Source: Sphingomonas sp. HF-S4
GTDB taxonomy: Bacteria; Pseudomonadota; Alphaproteobacteria; Sphingomonadales; Sphingomonadaceae
Length of the DNA: 64,000 nucleotides
Assembly: GCF_032911445.1 (NCBI RefSeq)
Contig: NZ_JAWJEJ010000001.1
Location: 1,488,001 to 1,552,000 of the forward strand
Direction of reading: 5' to 3'
In this document: positions 23,987-33,398 of the stretch, piece by piece
How the letters are laid out: every line of letters begins with the position of its first letter
Position numbering within the stretch: the first letter of the stretch is position 1
Translations under genes and position numbers: made by a program
The notes under the pieces: model-generated
Database searches by the model: none
What the model saw: the letters and a program-made list of their open reading frames with translations, nothing else
Told to the model about the DNA's origin: nothing

Positions 23987-25381
23987 ATGCCTGATCTCTC
24001 CACGCTCATCCAGCCCGATCGCGGCCAGCCCGCGCGCACCATCCACCTGGTCGATGCCAAGGGCTTCGATGCCTGGCTATCCGCGCAGCCGCCGCGCCAC
24101 CGCACCGCCGCGCAGGCGCAGAAGCTGGCGCCGACCGGCTATTCGAGCGCAATCCTGCCGGGCGACGGGCCCGAAGACTGGTCGGTGGTCAGCGTCGTTG
24201 CCAATGTTGAGCGGCTGACCCCCTGGTGCCTCGCCAAGCTTGCCGAAACGCTGCCCGAGGGTACCTATCGCGTCGAGGGCCGCGAGCCCGGCAAGGCGCT
24301 CCATGGCTGGCTGACCGCGCAGTACAAGTTCGACCGCTACAAAAAGAAGGACGACAAGGTGCAGGGTCCGCGCGTCCTGCTCACCGGCGACCCCGCCAAG
24401 ATGGAGGAGGCGCTGCGGCTGGCGAACGTCACCTTCAAGCTGCGCGACCGGATCAACACCGGCGCCAACGACATGGGCCCCGCCGACCTCGAAGCCGCCG
24501 CCGCCGGTCTGGCCAAGGACTATGGCGCCACACTCAGCGTCGCCAAGGGCAAGGACGTCGAGAAGGGCTATGGGATGCTCTGGGCGGTCGGCAAGGCGGC
24601 CGGCGAAGGCCGCGAGCCGCGGCTGATCGAACTCGAATGGGGCAATCCCGAGCATCCGCGCATCGCCATCATCGGCAAGGGCGTGTGCTTCGATACCGGC
24701 GGGCTCGACATCAAGCCCGCCGCCGGCATGCGGCTGATGAAGAAGGACATGGGCGGCGCTGCGCACGCGCTCGCACTCGCCGAGCTGGTGATGCAGCATC
24801 GCTTGCCCGTCCGCCTCCACATGCTCGTCCCCGCGGTCGAGAATTCGATCAACGGCGAGGCTACGCGCCCCGGCGACGTGATGATCTCGCGCAAGGGACT
24901 GTCGGTCGAGAACAGCAACACCGATGCCGAGGGCCGGCTGATCCTGGGCGACGCGCTGACCAAGGCCGAGGAAGCCAATCCCGAGCTCGTGTTCGACTTC
25001 GCGACGCTGACCGGCGCCGCCCGTGTCGCGCTCGGCGCCGATCTCCAGGCGCTCTTCGCCAACGACGACACGCTCGCCTCCGAACTGCTCGCCGCCGCAG
25101 AGACCGAAGCCGATCCGATGTGGCGGATGCCGCTTTACGATCCGTACAAGGAAGCCCTGAAGTCCGACGTCGCCGATCTGGTCAATGCGGCCGAGGGCCC
25201 GTTCGGCGGCGCGATCACCGCGGCGCTGTTCCTCAAGGAATTTGCGCCGGCCAAGGCGCAATGGGCGCATTTCGACATCTTCTGCTGGAACAGCGCGTCC
25301 AAGCCGGGCCGCCCCAAGGGCGCCGAGGCGGTCAGCCTGCGCGCCACCTGGAAGGTGCTCAAGGACCGCTACGCGAGCTGA
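23987..25381 (+). CDS. Leucyl aminopeptidase family (M17) protein
   Basis: 464 residues. A two-metal exopeptidase with the signature NTDAEGRLILGDAL, preceded by GKGVCFDTGGLDIKPAAGMR and DMGGAAHALALAELV, which supply the Lys and Asp ligands; AVENSINGEATRPGDV is also conserved. The N-terminal domain is short compared with PepA and carries a Lys-rich insertion (FDRYKKKDDKVQGPR). ATG 23987 is preferred to GTG 23981. Its last 13 bp overlap the convergent GGDEF-EAL gene. Confidence 0.92.
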   Translation: MPDLSTLIQPDRGQPARTIHLVDAKGFDAWLSAQPPRHRTAAQAQKLAPTGYSSAILPGDGPEDWSVVSVVANVERLTPWCLAKLAETLPEGTYRVEGREPGKALHGWLTAQYKFDRYKKKDDKVQGPRVLLTGDPAKMEEALRLANVTFKLRDRINTGANDMGPADLEAAAAGLAKDYGATLSVAKGKDVEKGYGMLWAVGKAAGEGREPRLIELEWGNPEHPRIAIIGKGVCFDTGGLDIKPAAGMRLMKKDMGGAAHALALAELVMQHRLPVRLHMLVPAVENSINGEATRPGDVMISRKGLSVENSNTDAEGRLILGDALTKAEEANPELVFDFATLTGAARVALGADLQALFANDDTLASELLAAAETEADPMWRMPLYDPYKEALKSDVADLVNAAEGPFGGAITAALFLKEFAPAKAQWAHFDIFCWNSASKPGRPKGAEAVSLRATWKVLKDRYAS

Positions 25382-27297
25382 ATCCAGCCCTCGATGCCGT
25401 GCGCCTCGACATCGGCGCACGCCATCGCATGGCCGAACAGGAAGCCCTGGCCGAGCCTGCAGCCCAGCTCGCGGACGATGCGCGCAGTCGCCGCGGTCTC
25501 GATCCCCTCGGCCACTACGGGCAGGCCCAGCGTCTGGGCCATCGCGATCATCGCGCGCACCATCCGCAGCGCCGCCGGATCCCGCTCGATCGCGCGGATA
25601 TAGGTCCGGTCGATCTTGATCTTGTCGAACGGCAGCATCTGGAGGTGCTGGAGCGACGAATAGCCCGTACCGAAATCGTCGAGCGCCAGGCGGATCCCCT
25701 GGTTCTTGAGCGATTCGACGGTCTGCTTGGCGCTCTCGGCATCGGCGATCAGCGCGTTCTCGGTGATCTCGATCGAGAGCCGCGGCGGCGGGAATTGCTC
25801 CTGCTTGAGCACCGCCAGCACCTTTTGGCTGAACCAGGGATCGCGCAGCTGGGTGGGAGATACGTTGATCGCGATGATCGTGTTCCAGTGCCGCGTCTCG
25901 GCACAGGCGCGGCGCAGCAGGCGGAGCATCAGCTCGTTGATCAGGCCGCATTCCTCGGCGATCGGGATGAACTGGTCGGGCCCGATCTCCTCGCCATCTG
26001 CGCGCCGCCAGCGCGCGAGCAGCTCGTAGCCGAAGGTGGTGCCGCTGCGCAGGTCGACGATCGGCTGGTAATAGGGCACGAATGCGTCGGCCGCCATCGC
26101 CTCGCGCATCTCGCTTTCGATCGCGGCGCGGCGGCGGATCTCGGCGTCGAGCATCGGCTCGAACGCGCAATGCTGGCTGCGGCCGGATTGCTTGGCGGCG
26201 TACAGCGCGATGTCGGCGCGGCGCATCAGCGTCTCGCGGTCGAGCGCGTCGTCGGGATAGAGCGAGATACCGACGCTGGCGCCGATATGGTGGACGAGAT
26301 CGAAGCTGCCGAACGGCTTGCGCATCGCATGGACGATCGCATTGGCGGTGCGCCGCGCGCCCTCGGCCCCCGCCTCGACGATCACTGCGAACTCGTCGCC
26401 GCCCAGCCGGTAGCTTGTCCCCTGTTCGGCGACGACCGCGCTCAGCCGCGCCGCCACGTCGCGCAACAGCTGGTCCCCCACCGGATGGCCGTGAACGTCG
26501 TTGACCGACTTGAAATGGTCGAGGTCGATGACGAGCAGCCCCAGCGGATCGCCGTCGGCGGTGCGGTTCTCCAGCGCCTCGGCGAGCGCGCGGCGATTGG
26601 GCAGCCCGGTCAGCGGATCGTGATAGGCGAGCTGGTGCGCGCGTTGCTCGGCGCCCTGCGCGCGGCGCTTCTCGGCCGCCATGTCCGTGCGCGATGCCAG
26701 CACTTCGATGAAGCCGGCATGGCTGGTGCGCAGGATCCGCAGGATCACCGTCGCCACCAGAAGGATGTTGACGCCGAGCCCGCACAGGAACCAGTCGCCC
26801 GAAAAAATGAGGCACAGCGTTGCCGGCAACGCCCCGAAAAGCAGCACTGCCTGCCCCGCCCTCGGGAGCGGATGGAGGCAGTAGCAGCAACTGATCGCGC
26901 CGATGAAGATGTAGAGCGCGATGCACGCCCGGCGCACCAGATCGCCCTCCGCATAGAGCACCAGCCCCCAGCTGCCGAAGCCGAAACTCAGTATCGCCGC
27001 GACGATGATCGTCCCGGTCAGATAGCGGGGAATTGCCTCGGGCGCGGGCGTGAAGCTACGCCGCTGGAGCCAGAAGAGCGCGCGGATCCCCGAGAACAAC
27101 GCCAGCGCCGCCGGCATGCCGAGACTCCAATACGGACTGACCGTTCCGTGGGCCGCGAAGCTCAGAAATGCCGCATCGACGAACATCATCACGTACATCA
27201 GCGGCACCTGCTTGCGCAGCGCGCGAAATTGCTCGACCAGGATCGCGCGTTCCTGGTCGCTGTCGATCGGTTCGGCAGGGAACGATAACCGCAGCAT
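25369..27297 (-). CDS. Membrane GGDEF-EAL protein
   Basis: 642 residues. The first 190 residues contain about five hydrophobic segments, a MASE-type sensor. The GGDEF domain (about 220-385) has an intact RLGGDEFAV at 299-303, so diguanylate cyclase activity is plausible. The EAL domain (about 395-640) has YELLARWRR for the EAL motif, INVSPTQLRD, SIEITENALI and DDFGTGYSSLQHL, so phosphodiesterase activity is plausible too. Both catalytic sites look complete, giving a bifunctional c-di-GMP enzyme whose balance would be set by the membrane domain. ATG 27297 is the natural start. The stop lies inside the 3' end of the aminopeptidase gene on the other strand. Confidence 0.94.
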   Translation of the reverse strand: MLRLSFPAEPIDSDQERAILVEQFRALRKQVPLMYVMMFVDAAFLSFAAHGTVSPYWSLGMPAALALFSGIRALFWLQRRSFTPAPEAIPRYLTGTIIVAAILSFGFGSWGLVLYAEGDLVRRACIALYIFIGAISCCYCLHPLPRAGQAVLLFGALPATLCLIFSGDWFLCGLGVNILLVATVILRILRTSHAGFIEVLASRTDMAAEKRRAQGAEQRAHQLAYHDPLTGLPNRRALAEALENRTADGDPLGLLVIDLDHFKSVNDVHGHPVGDQLLRDVAARLSAVVAEQGTSYRLGGDEFAVIVEAGAEGARRTANAIVHAMRKPFGSFDLVHHIGASVGISLYPDDALDRETLMRRADIALYAAKQSGRSQHCAFEPMLDAEIRRRAAIESEMREAMAADAFVPYYQPIVDLRSGTTFGYELLARWRRADGEEIGPDQFIPIAEECGLINELMLRLLRRACAETRHWNTIIAINVSPTQLRDPWFSQKVLAVLKQEQFPPPRLSIEITENALIADAESAKQTVESLKNQGIRLALDDFGTGYSSLQHLQMLPFDKIKIDRTYIRAIERDPAALRMVRAMIAMAQTLGLPVVAEGIETAATARIVRELGCRLGQGFLFGHAMACADVEAHGIEGWIQLA

Positions 27298-27709
27298 AGT
27301 CTCTTATAGCGGGCCCCACCCGGCCCCGGCACGGCTGGCGCGACGTTAACCCTGTTCGAACAGCAGCTTGCGCGCGAAAACGGGCAAATTCTTGGTATAT
27401 ATACGCCTATCGGCGCCCCACTGCCGGTCGCCCCAGCCGCCGCGATATTCCTCTGTCTCATGGAGCACGCCGAACACGTCCGGGTGCCGTATCCCAAAGC
27501 GGATCGCGCCGTGCCCGCCCATCCGATCGCCCGCGACCCCCGTTGCAAGCCGCCCCCGTTACCCGGCCTTGTGCCGGCGTCCCCCACGTGGCTGGGCGAG
27601 CCCATAGCGCCTCCAGCGCCTCGAGTGCGGCACCGGCCGGGTGACGACTGGGAAGGCACATCGAACCAAGCCTCTCCTCGCCAGCGTTCAGCTCTGCTAC
27701 GCCCCTGCT
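27298..27709. other. 412-bp intergenic region between divergent GGDEF-EAL and MFS genes
   Basis: There is no well-supported gene. A short AT-rich patch TTGGTATATATACG near 27393-27406 could be promoter DNA. A 58-codon minus-strand ORF inside it (27346-27522) shows a hydrolase-like motif and is listed separately. Confidence 0.5.
27346..27522 (-). pseudogene. Possible remnant of an esterase-like gene
   Basis: A 58-residue ORF begins MGGHGAIRFGIRHPDVFGVL and ends FARKLLFEQG. MGGHGA-x-R-x-G-x-R-H-P-D resembles the sequence just after the catalytic Ser of alpha/beta-hydrolase esterases (G-x-S-M-G-G-H-G-A). Here the expected Ser codon position reads Asp-Arg, and a stop codon lies 13 codons upstream in the same frame. 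It may be a decayed fragment, a small independent gene or chance. Evidence is one motif only. Confidence 0.25.
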
Positions 27710-29083
27710 ATGCAGCCTCCGCATCCCAGGCTCACTCTCGTCGCCTGCATCCTCGCGTCGAGCCTCGCCTTTATCGATGGGTCGGTGACCAACGTCGCGC
27801 TGCCCGCGATCGGTGCCGATCTCGGCGCGAGCCCGGCCGAGCTGCAATGGACGATCAATGCCTATCTGCTGCCGCTCTCGGCGCTGCTGCTGATCGGCGG
27901 CGCGGCGGGGGACCATTTCGGGCGACGCAAGCTGCTCGTGCTCGGCATCGCGATCTTCGCGCTCGCCTCGGTCGCATGCGCAGTCGCCGCGGACCTGACT
28001 TTACTGCTGGCCGCACGCGCCGCACAGGGAATCGGCGCGGCGATCCTGCTCCCCAACAGCCTCGCGACCTTGAGCCACGCCTTTACCGGCGAGGCGCGGG
28101 GCAAGGCGATCGGCACCTGGGCGGGCGTCGGCGCGATCGCCGGCGCGGTCGGACCGCCGCTCGGCGGCTGGCTGGTCGACGCGATCGGCTGGCGCGCGAT
28201 CTTCTACGTCAACGTGCCCGTCGCCGCCGCGGCGATCCTCATCGCGCTGCACTATGTCGAGGAAAGCGCCGAGGGCGAATTGCCGCTCGACCTGCCCGGT
28301 GCCTTCGCCGCCACGGTGGCGCTCGGCGCGATCACCTGGGGGCTCACGCTCTGGTCGAGCCACCGCGCCTTCGACGCCAGCGTCGCGATCGGGCTCGCCG
28401 CCGGCATCCTCGCCACTGCGGCGTTCCTGTGGATCGAGCATCACCGCGGCGCTCGCGCCATGATGCCGTTCGCGATGTTCGGTTCGCGCGCCTTTGCCGG
28501 GCTGACGCTGCTCACCTTCCTGCTCTACGGCGCGCTCGGCGGGGTGCTCCTCCTCCTCCCCTTCGTGCTGATCGAGGCGGCGGGCTATACCGCGCTCCAG
28601 GCCGGGCTCGCGCTGCTGCCGATGCCGCTAGGCATGGGGCTGGCCTCGCGCGTGATGGGGCGGCTGACTGCGCGGGTCGGCCCGCGCTGGCCGCTGACCA
28701 TCGGCGCGGCGATCGTCGCGATTGGCTTCGGGCTGCTCGTGCTGGTCGATGATGGCGCGCCCTATTGGAGCTCGGTGTTTCCCGGCTGCCTGGTCATCGC
28801 GATCGGGATGTCGAGCGTCGCCGCACCGCTGACCACCGCGGTGCTTGCCTCGGTCGACGACACGCATAGCGGCACCGCCTCTGGCTTCAACAGCGCGATC
28901 GCGCGCACCGGCGGGCTGATCGCCACTGCGATCGCTGGCGCAGTGATCGCCAGCGCCGGCCGCGAACTCATCACCGCCTTCCACGGTGGCGTGGTGGTCG
29001 GCGCAACCCTCGCCGCCGCCTCCAGCCTCACTGCACTGCTGACGCTCGGAGAAATCAGGAAAGCGACGCCGCGCCCCGAATGA
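27710..29083 (+). CDS. MFS transporter, DHA2-type drug/proton antiporter
   Basis: 457 residues, about 13-14 hydrophobic helices. Family motifs are SSLAFIDGSVTNVALPAIG in helix 1, the A-motif GGAAGDHFGRRKLL between helices 2 and 3, and the C-motif region AGVGAIAGAVGPPLGGWLVD in helix 5. DHA2 proteins export drugs or other hydrophobic compounds by proton exchange; the substrate is unknown. The start at ATG 27710 places the first helix properly. Its 3' end overlaps the convergent tpiA by 29 bp. Confidence 0.9.
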   Translation: MQPPHPRLTLVACILASSLAFIDGSVTNVALPAIGADLGASPAELQWTINAYLLPLSALLLIGGAAGDHFGRRKLLVLGIAIFALASVACAVAADLTLLLAARAAQGIGAAILLPNSLATLSHAFTGEARGKAIGTWAGVGAIAGAVGPPLGGWLVDAIGWRAIFYVNVPVAAAAILIALHYVEESAEGELPLDLPGAFAATVALGAITWGLTLWSSHRAFDASVAIGLAAGILATAAFLWIEHHRGARAMMPFAMFGSRAFAGLTLLTFLLYGALGGVLLLLPFVLIEAAGYTALQAGLALLPMPLGMGLASRVMGRLTARVGPRWPLTIGAAIVAIGFGLLVLVDDGAPYWSSVFPGCLVIAIGMSSVAAPLTTAVLASVDDTHSGTASGFNSAIARTGGLIATAIAGAVIASAGRELITAFHGGVVVGATLAAASSLTALLTLGEIRKATPRPE

Positions 29084-29801
29084 TCGGCACGAACTTCTCG
29101 GCGGTCAGGCTCGCCCCGCCGACCAGCGCGCCATCGACATTGTCGACCGCAAGGATGTCGGCCGCATTCGCGCCGGTCACCGATCCGCCATAGAGGATGC
29201 GAATGCCCGCCGCCGCATCGCCGACCATCGTCCGCAGCTTGGCGCGCGCGATCGCGTGGATCGATCCGATCTCGTCGAGCGTCGGGGTCTTGCCGGTGCC
29301 GATCGCCCATCGCGGCTCATAGGCCAGCGTCAGCCAGTCGCCATGCGCGCCCTCGGGCAACGACTTCTCGATCTGCGACTGGACAATCCGCTCCGCCCTC
29401 CCGGCGTCGCGCTCGGCATCGGTCTCGCCGCAGCACAGGATCACCTGCAGCCCGTGGCGCCGTGCCGCCGCCGCCTTGGCCCAGGCATCGTGGCTGGTCT
29501 CGTGCTGGTCCGCACGGCGCTCGGAGTGGCCGACGATCGTCAGCGTCGCGCCGCATTCGCGCAGCATCGCGCCCGAGATGCAGCCGGTATGGGCGCCCTT
29601 GTCGGCCTCGTGCAGATCCTGCGCGCCGATCGGCAGTCCACCCGCCACCGCCACGGCGGGCGCGATCAGTGTAAAGGGCACGCACAGCGCCACATCGACA
29701 CCGGGATTCGCCGCCGCCTCGGCTGCGATCGCCTCCACTTCGCCGAGCTGCGCCTTGAGCCCGTGCATCTTCCAGTTTCCGGCGACCAGCTTGCGGCGCA
29801 T
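29055..29801 (-). CDS. tpiA: Triosephosphate isomerase
   Basis: 248 residues, standard length. Catalytic and binding residues are present: N-W-K in KLVAGNWKMHG, His in IVGHSERR, the catalytic Glu in LAYEPRWAIGTGKTPT, and the loop YGGSVTGANAADI. It interconverts dihydroxyacetone phosphate and glyceraldehyde 3-phosphate. Divergent from ppiD (113 bp between starts) and convergent with the MFS gene. Confidence 0.97.
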   Translation of the reverse strand: MRRKLVAGNWKMHGLKAQLGEVEAIAAEAAANPGVDVALCVPFTLIAPAVAVAGGLPIGAQDLHEADKGAHTGCISGAMLRECGATLTIVGHSERRADQHETSHDAWAKAAAARRHGLQVILCCGETDAERDAGRAERIVQSQIEKSLPEGAHGDWLTLAYEPRWAIGTGKTPTLDEIGSIHAIARAKLRTMVGDAAAGIRILYGGSVTGANAADILAVDNVDGALVGGASLTAEKFVPIIRGAASLS

Positions 29802-29914
29802 GTCTTACTCCTCTTCGTTGCATGGCCGATACCAAGCCATGCGCGCCGCACAAGCTTGAAGGCCGCCCCAGAGCGCCCTAAAGCACCTCAAATTCCTCTT
29901 TCGAACGGCCCTTC

Positions 29915-31861
29915 ATGCTCAATTCCTTCCGCCGCTTCACCAAGTCGCGCTTCGGCCTGATCGCGGTGTTCGTGTTCCTCGCGGTGATCGCGCTCGCCTT
30001 CGCCGCGGGCGACATCACCGGCGTGCGCTCGAATGGCGGCACCGGTGGCGGCAACGTTGTGGCCAAGGTCGGCGACCGCAAGATCACCGACGCCGAGCTG
30101 CGTGAGCGGATCGACATCTTCCTGCGCAATCTCCAGCGCGGCGGCCAGAATGTGACGATGGCGCAGTTCCTGGCGCAAGGCGGGCTCGAACTGGCGCTCG
30201 ACGAGATGATCAACGGCGCGTCGATGGTCGAGTTCGGCAAGCAATCGGGCATGCAGGTGAGCAAGAAGCTGGTCGACGGCGAGATCGCCAGCAACCCGGC
30301 GTTCTTCGGCCTCGACGGCAAGTTCAGCCAGAAGCAGTTCGAGGAACTGCTCGGCCAGAACCGCATCTCGCCGGTCACCTTCCGCAACCAGATGACCGAC
30401 GACCGCTATCGTAGCTGGTTCGTCAACCGCGCCACGATCGGCAACCAGATTCCCGAGGGCGTCGTCCTCCCCTATGCCTCGCTGCTGCTCGAGCGCCGTG
30501 CCGGCGTGGTCGGGCTGGTCTCGACGATCGCGATGGACCCCGGCGCCGACCCCGACGACAAGACGCTGACCGCCTGGTACAACGGCAAGCGCGCGCGCTA
30601 CACCGTGCCCGAGCGCCGGATTCTGCGCTATGCCGTGGTCAACCCGGACTCGCTCAAGGACCGCACCGCCGCCACCGAGGCCGAGATCGCCGACGCCTAT
30701 AAAAAGGCCGGCAACCGCTTCGCCGCTACCGAGAAGCGCAGCGTCCGCCAACTCGTCACGCTCGACCAGGCGACGGCGAATCGCATCGCGAACGAAGTGA
30801 AGGGCGGCAAGACGCTCGCCGCCGCCGCATCCGCCGCCGGGCTGGAGCCGACCAGCTTCGAGGGCGTCGAGAAGGCCGCGCTCGCCAAGCAGACCGCCCC
30901 CGCGGTCGCCGATGCAGCCTTCGCCGCGGCGCAGGGCGCGGTCGCCGGCCCGATCCGCTCGCAGCTCGGCTGGCACATCCTCCAGGTAGAGAAGGTCGAG
31001 GCGGTCGCCGCCAAAACGCTCGACCAGGCGCGCACCGAACTCGCCGGCGAGATCGGCGCACGCAAGCTCGCCGAGGCGCTCGCCGCGCTGCGCCAGTCGC
31101 TCGAGGACGGCGTCGGCGACGGCAAGACCTTCGACGAGGCGGTCGCCGACGCCAAGCTGACCGCAACGCGCTCGCCCGCGCTCACCGCTGCGGGCACCAA
31201 CCCCGACGATCCCAACTACAAGCCCGATGCGACGATCGCCCCGGTGATGCGCGCCGGCTTCACCTTCGAGCAGGCCGGCGACGAGCCGCAGGTCGTCGCG
31301 CTCGGCGCCGACGGCACCTTCGCGCTGGTCGGGCTCGAGCGGGTCGTCCCCGCCGCCCCGCGCCCGCTCGCGCAGATCCGCGATCGCGTGGTGAAGGACT
31401 ATCTGGTCGAGCAGGCGCTGACCAAGGCGCGCGCCGTCGCCACGGGTATGATCGCCAAGCTCGAAAAGGGCGTGCCGATGCAGCAGGCGCTGGCCGAGGC
31501 CGGCGTCACCAAGGGTCCGCCGCCAAAGCCGTTCGATTTCAAGCGCTCCGAGATCCTCGGCCCCAACATGGCGCCCTATCTCCAGATGGCGTTCCAGATG
31601 GCGCCGAAAAAGGCGAAGCTGGTCGAGGGATCGAACCGCGAGGGCTATTACGTGGTCTATCTCGACAAGGTCGAGGAGCACAGCGCCGCGAACGATCCGG
31701 CGGCGCTCCAGCGCGTGCGCGGCGACATCGCGCCGCAGGTCGGGCCGGAATATGCGCGCCAGTTCATCGCGTCGATGCGCAACCACTTGAAGGTCACGCG
31801 CAACGAAAAGGCGATTGCAGCGCTCAAGGCCGAGCTGAGCCGCACCGGATCGGCACGCTGA
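29915..31861 (+). CDS. ppiD: Periplasmic peptidyl-prolyl isomerase PpiD-like folding factor
   Basis: 648 residues. A short cytoplasmic start (MLNSFRRFTKSRFG), one membrane helix (LIAVFVFLAVIALAFAAG), then a SurA-N-like chaperone region (DRKITDAELRERIDIFLRNL, GLDGKFSQKQFEELLGQNRI) and a parvulin domain around residues 260-375 (KRSVRQLVTLDQATAN, GPIRSQLGWHILQVEKVE). It assists folding of outer-membrane and periplasmic proteins at the inner membrane. The trpE GTG begins one base after its TGA, so it heads a transcription unit with trpE, as in many alphaproteobacteria. Confidence 0.93.
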   Translation: MLNSFRRFTKSRFGLIAVFVFLAVIALAFAAGDITGVRSNGGTGGGNVVAKVGDRKITDAELRERIDIFLRNLQRGGQNVTMAQFLAQGGLELALDEMINGASMVEFGKQSGMQVSKKLVDGEIASNPAFFGLDGKFSQKQFEELLGQNRISPVTFRNQMTDDRYRSWFVNRATIGNQIPEGVVLPYASLLLERRAGVVGLVSTIAMDPGADPDDKTLTAWYNGKRARYTVPERRILRYAVVNPDSLKDRTAATEAEIADAYKKAGNRFAATEKRSVRQLVTLDQATANRIANEVKGGKTLAAAASAAGLEPTSFEGVEKAALAKQTAPAVADAAFAAAQGAVAGPIRSQLGWHILQVEKVEAVAAKTLDQARTELAGEIGARKLAEALAALRQSLEDGVGDGKTFDEAVADAKLTATRSPALTAAGTNPDDPNYKPDATIAPVMRAGFTFEQAGDEPQVVALGADGTFALVGLERVVPAAPRPLAQIRDRVVKDYLVEQALTKARAVATGMIAKLEKGVPMQQALAEAGVTKGPPPKPFDFKRSEILGPNMAPYLQMAFQMAPKKAKLVEGSNREGYYVVYLDKVEEHSAANDPAALQRVRGDIAPQVGPEYARQFIASMRNHLKVTRNEKAIAALKAELSRTGSAR

Positions 31862-31862
31862 G

Positions 31863-33368
31863 GTGATCGAGGGCGTCGAAGGCGCGCGGGCGGCGCTCGC
31901 CGCCGGCCGGCCTGCGCTGCTGTGGCGGCGCGAAGTCGCCGATACCGAGACCCCGGTTGCCGCTGCGCTCAAGCTGATCGAGCCGGGCCGCGGCGACTTC
32001 CTGCTCGAATCGGTCGAGGGCGGATCGGTGCGCGGGCGGCACAGCATGATCGGGCTCGCCCCCGATTTGGTGTTCCGCGCCACCGGCGCGGACGCCGCGA
32101 TCAATCCGCATTGGCTCAGTGATCGCGAAGCGTTCGCTCCCTGCGCCGAGCCCGCGCTCGAGGCGCTGCGCAGCCTCGTCCAACGCTGCCGGATGGACGC
32201 GCCTGCCGAGCTGCCCCGCGCGCTCGCCTGCCTCGTCGGCTATTTCAGCTACGAGACGGTCGGGCTGGTCGAGACGCTGCCGCGCCCGCCCGAGAACCCG
32301 GTCGGCCTGCCCGATATGATGTTCGTGCGACCGACGGTGATCCTGATCTTCGATCGGCTGGCCGACACGCTGTTCCTCGTCGCGCCGGTCTGGCCCGATG
32401 CCGACAAGGCGGCCGACGCGCTGATCGAGGCGGCGGCCGAGCGCATCGATGCGACGGCAGCGCGGCTCGCAACCGCGCCGCTCCCCGCGCCGGTCCGCGC
32501 CGAACCGGGCGAGATCGCACTGACCCCGGTGCTGGCGCCCGGCCGCTATGGTGAGATGGTGGCGCGCGCCAAGGACTATATCGCCGCTGGCGACATCTTC
32601 CAGGTCGTGCTCGCCCAGCGCTTCACCACGCCGTTCGCGCTGCCGCCGTTCGAGCTGTATCGCGCGCTGCGCCGAGTGAACCCCTCGCCCTTCCTCTACC
32701 ATCTCGACCTGCCCGGCTTCGCGCTGACCGGATCGAGCCCCGAGATCCTCGTCCGCGCGCGCGATGGCGAGATCACCATCCGCCCGATCGCCGGCACCCG
32801 CCCCCGCGGCAAGACTGCCGCTGAGGACGAGGCCAACCGCGCGTCGCTGCTCGCCGATCCCAAGGAGCGCGCCGAGCACCTGATGCTGCTCGATCTCGGC
32901 CGCAACGATGTTGGCCGCGCCGCCGAGGCGGGCAGCGTGCGGGTGACCGACAGCTACACCGTCGAATTCTACAGTCACGTCATGCACATCGTCTCGAACG
33001 TCGTCGGCAGCCTCAAGCCCGGCGCCGACGCGCTCGACGCGCTGTTCGCGGGGTTTCCGGCGGGCACGGTCAGCGGCGCGCCCAAGGTCCGCGCCTGCCA
33101 GATCATCGCCGAGCTCGAGCAGGAGACGCGCGGGCCCTATGCCGGCGGCGTCGGCTATTTCTCGCCCGACGGATCGATGGATTCGTGCATCGTGCTGCGC
33201 ACCGCTTTGGTCAAGGACGGCATGATGCACGTCCAGGCCGGCGCCGGCATCGTCGCGGACAGCGATCCGGCCTATGAGCAGCGCGAATGCGAGGCCAAGG
33301 CCGGTGCGCTGTTCGCGGCCGCCCGCGAAGCGGTTGCCCGGGCCAGCGAGGCGGGATTCGGCCAGTAA
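31863..33368 (+). CDS. trpE: Anthranilate synthase component I
   Basis: 501 residues. Converts chorismate to anthranilate using ammonia from TrpG. The feedback-inhibition site L-L-E-S (FLLESVEGGSVRGRHSMIGL) is present. The chorismate-utilising domain has LAQRFTTPF, GSSPEILVR, PIAGTRPRGKT, LLDLGRNDVGR, YSHVMHIVSNV and the closing QAGAGIVADSDP. The start is GTG 31863, two bases after the ppiD stop. No leader peptide or attenuator can be seen because the gene directly follows ppiD. Confidence 0.97.
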   Translation: MIEGVEGARAALAAGRPALLWRREVADTETPVAAALKLIEPGRGDFLLESVEGGSVRGRHSMIGLAPDLVFRATGADAAINPHWLSDREAFAPCAEPALEALRSLVQRCRMDAPAELPRALACLVGYFSYETVGLVETLPRPPENPVGLPDMMFVRPTVILIFDRLADTLFLVAPVWPDADKAADALIEAAAERIDATAARLATAPLPAPVRAEPGEIALTPVLAPGRYGEMVARAKDYIAAGDIFQVVLAQRFTTPFALPPFELYRALRRVNPSPFLYHLDLPGFALTGSSPEILVRARDGEITIRPIAGTRPRGKTAAEDEANRASLLADPKERAEHLMLLDLGRNDVGRAAEAGSVRVTDSYTVEFYSHVMHIVSNVVGSLKPGADALDALFAGFPAGTVSGAPKVRACQIIAELEQETRGPYAGGVGYFSPDGSMDSCIVLRTALVKDGMMHVQAGAGIVADSDPAYEQRECEAKAGALFAAAREAVARASEAGFGQ

Positions 33369-33369
33369 T

Positions 33370-33392
33370 CCCTCTCCCACAAGGGGAGAGGG
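33370..33392. terminator. Hairpin after trpE
   Basis: CCCTCTCCC (33370-33378) pairs with GGGGAGAGGG (33383-33392) around ACAA, directly after the trpE stop and before a convergent gene. There is no T-run, so termination is likely but not certain. Confidence 0.5.
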
Positions 33393-33398
33393 GAACGA

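Noticed and set aside
24077..26926. 949-codon open frame on the minus strand across the aminopeptidase and GGDEF-EAL genes
   Set aside because: It is the antisense or frame-shifted shadow of two well-supported genes; composition is Arg/Ala/Gly-biased with no domain.
24226..27288. 1020-codon open frame on the plus strand in the same region
   Set aside because: It is a GC-rich shadow frame; the real genes are the M17 peptidase and the GGDEF-EAL protein.
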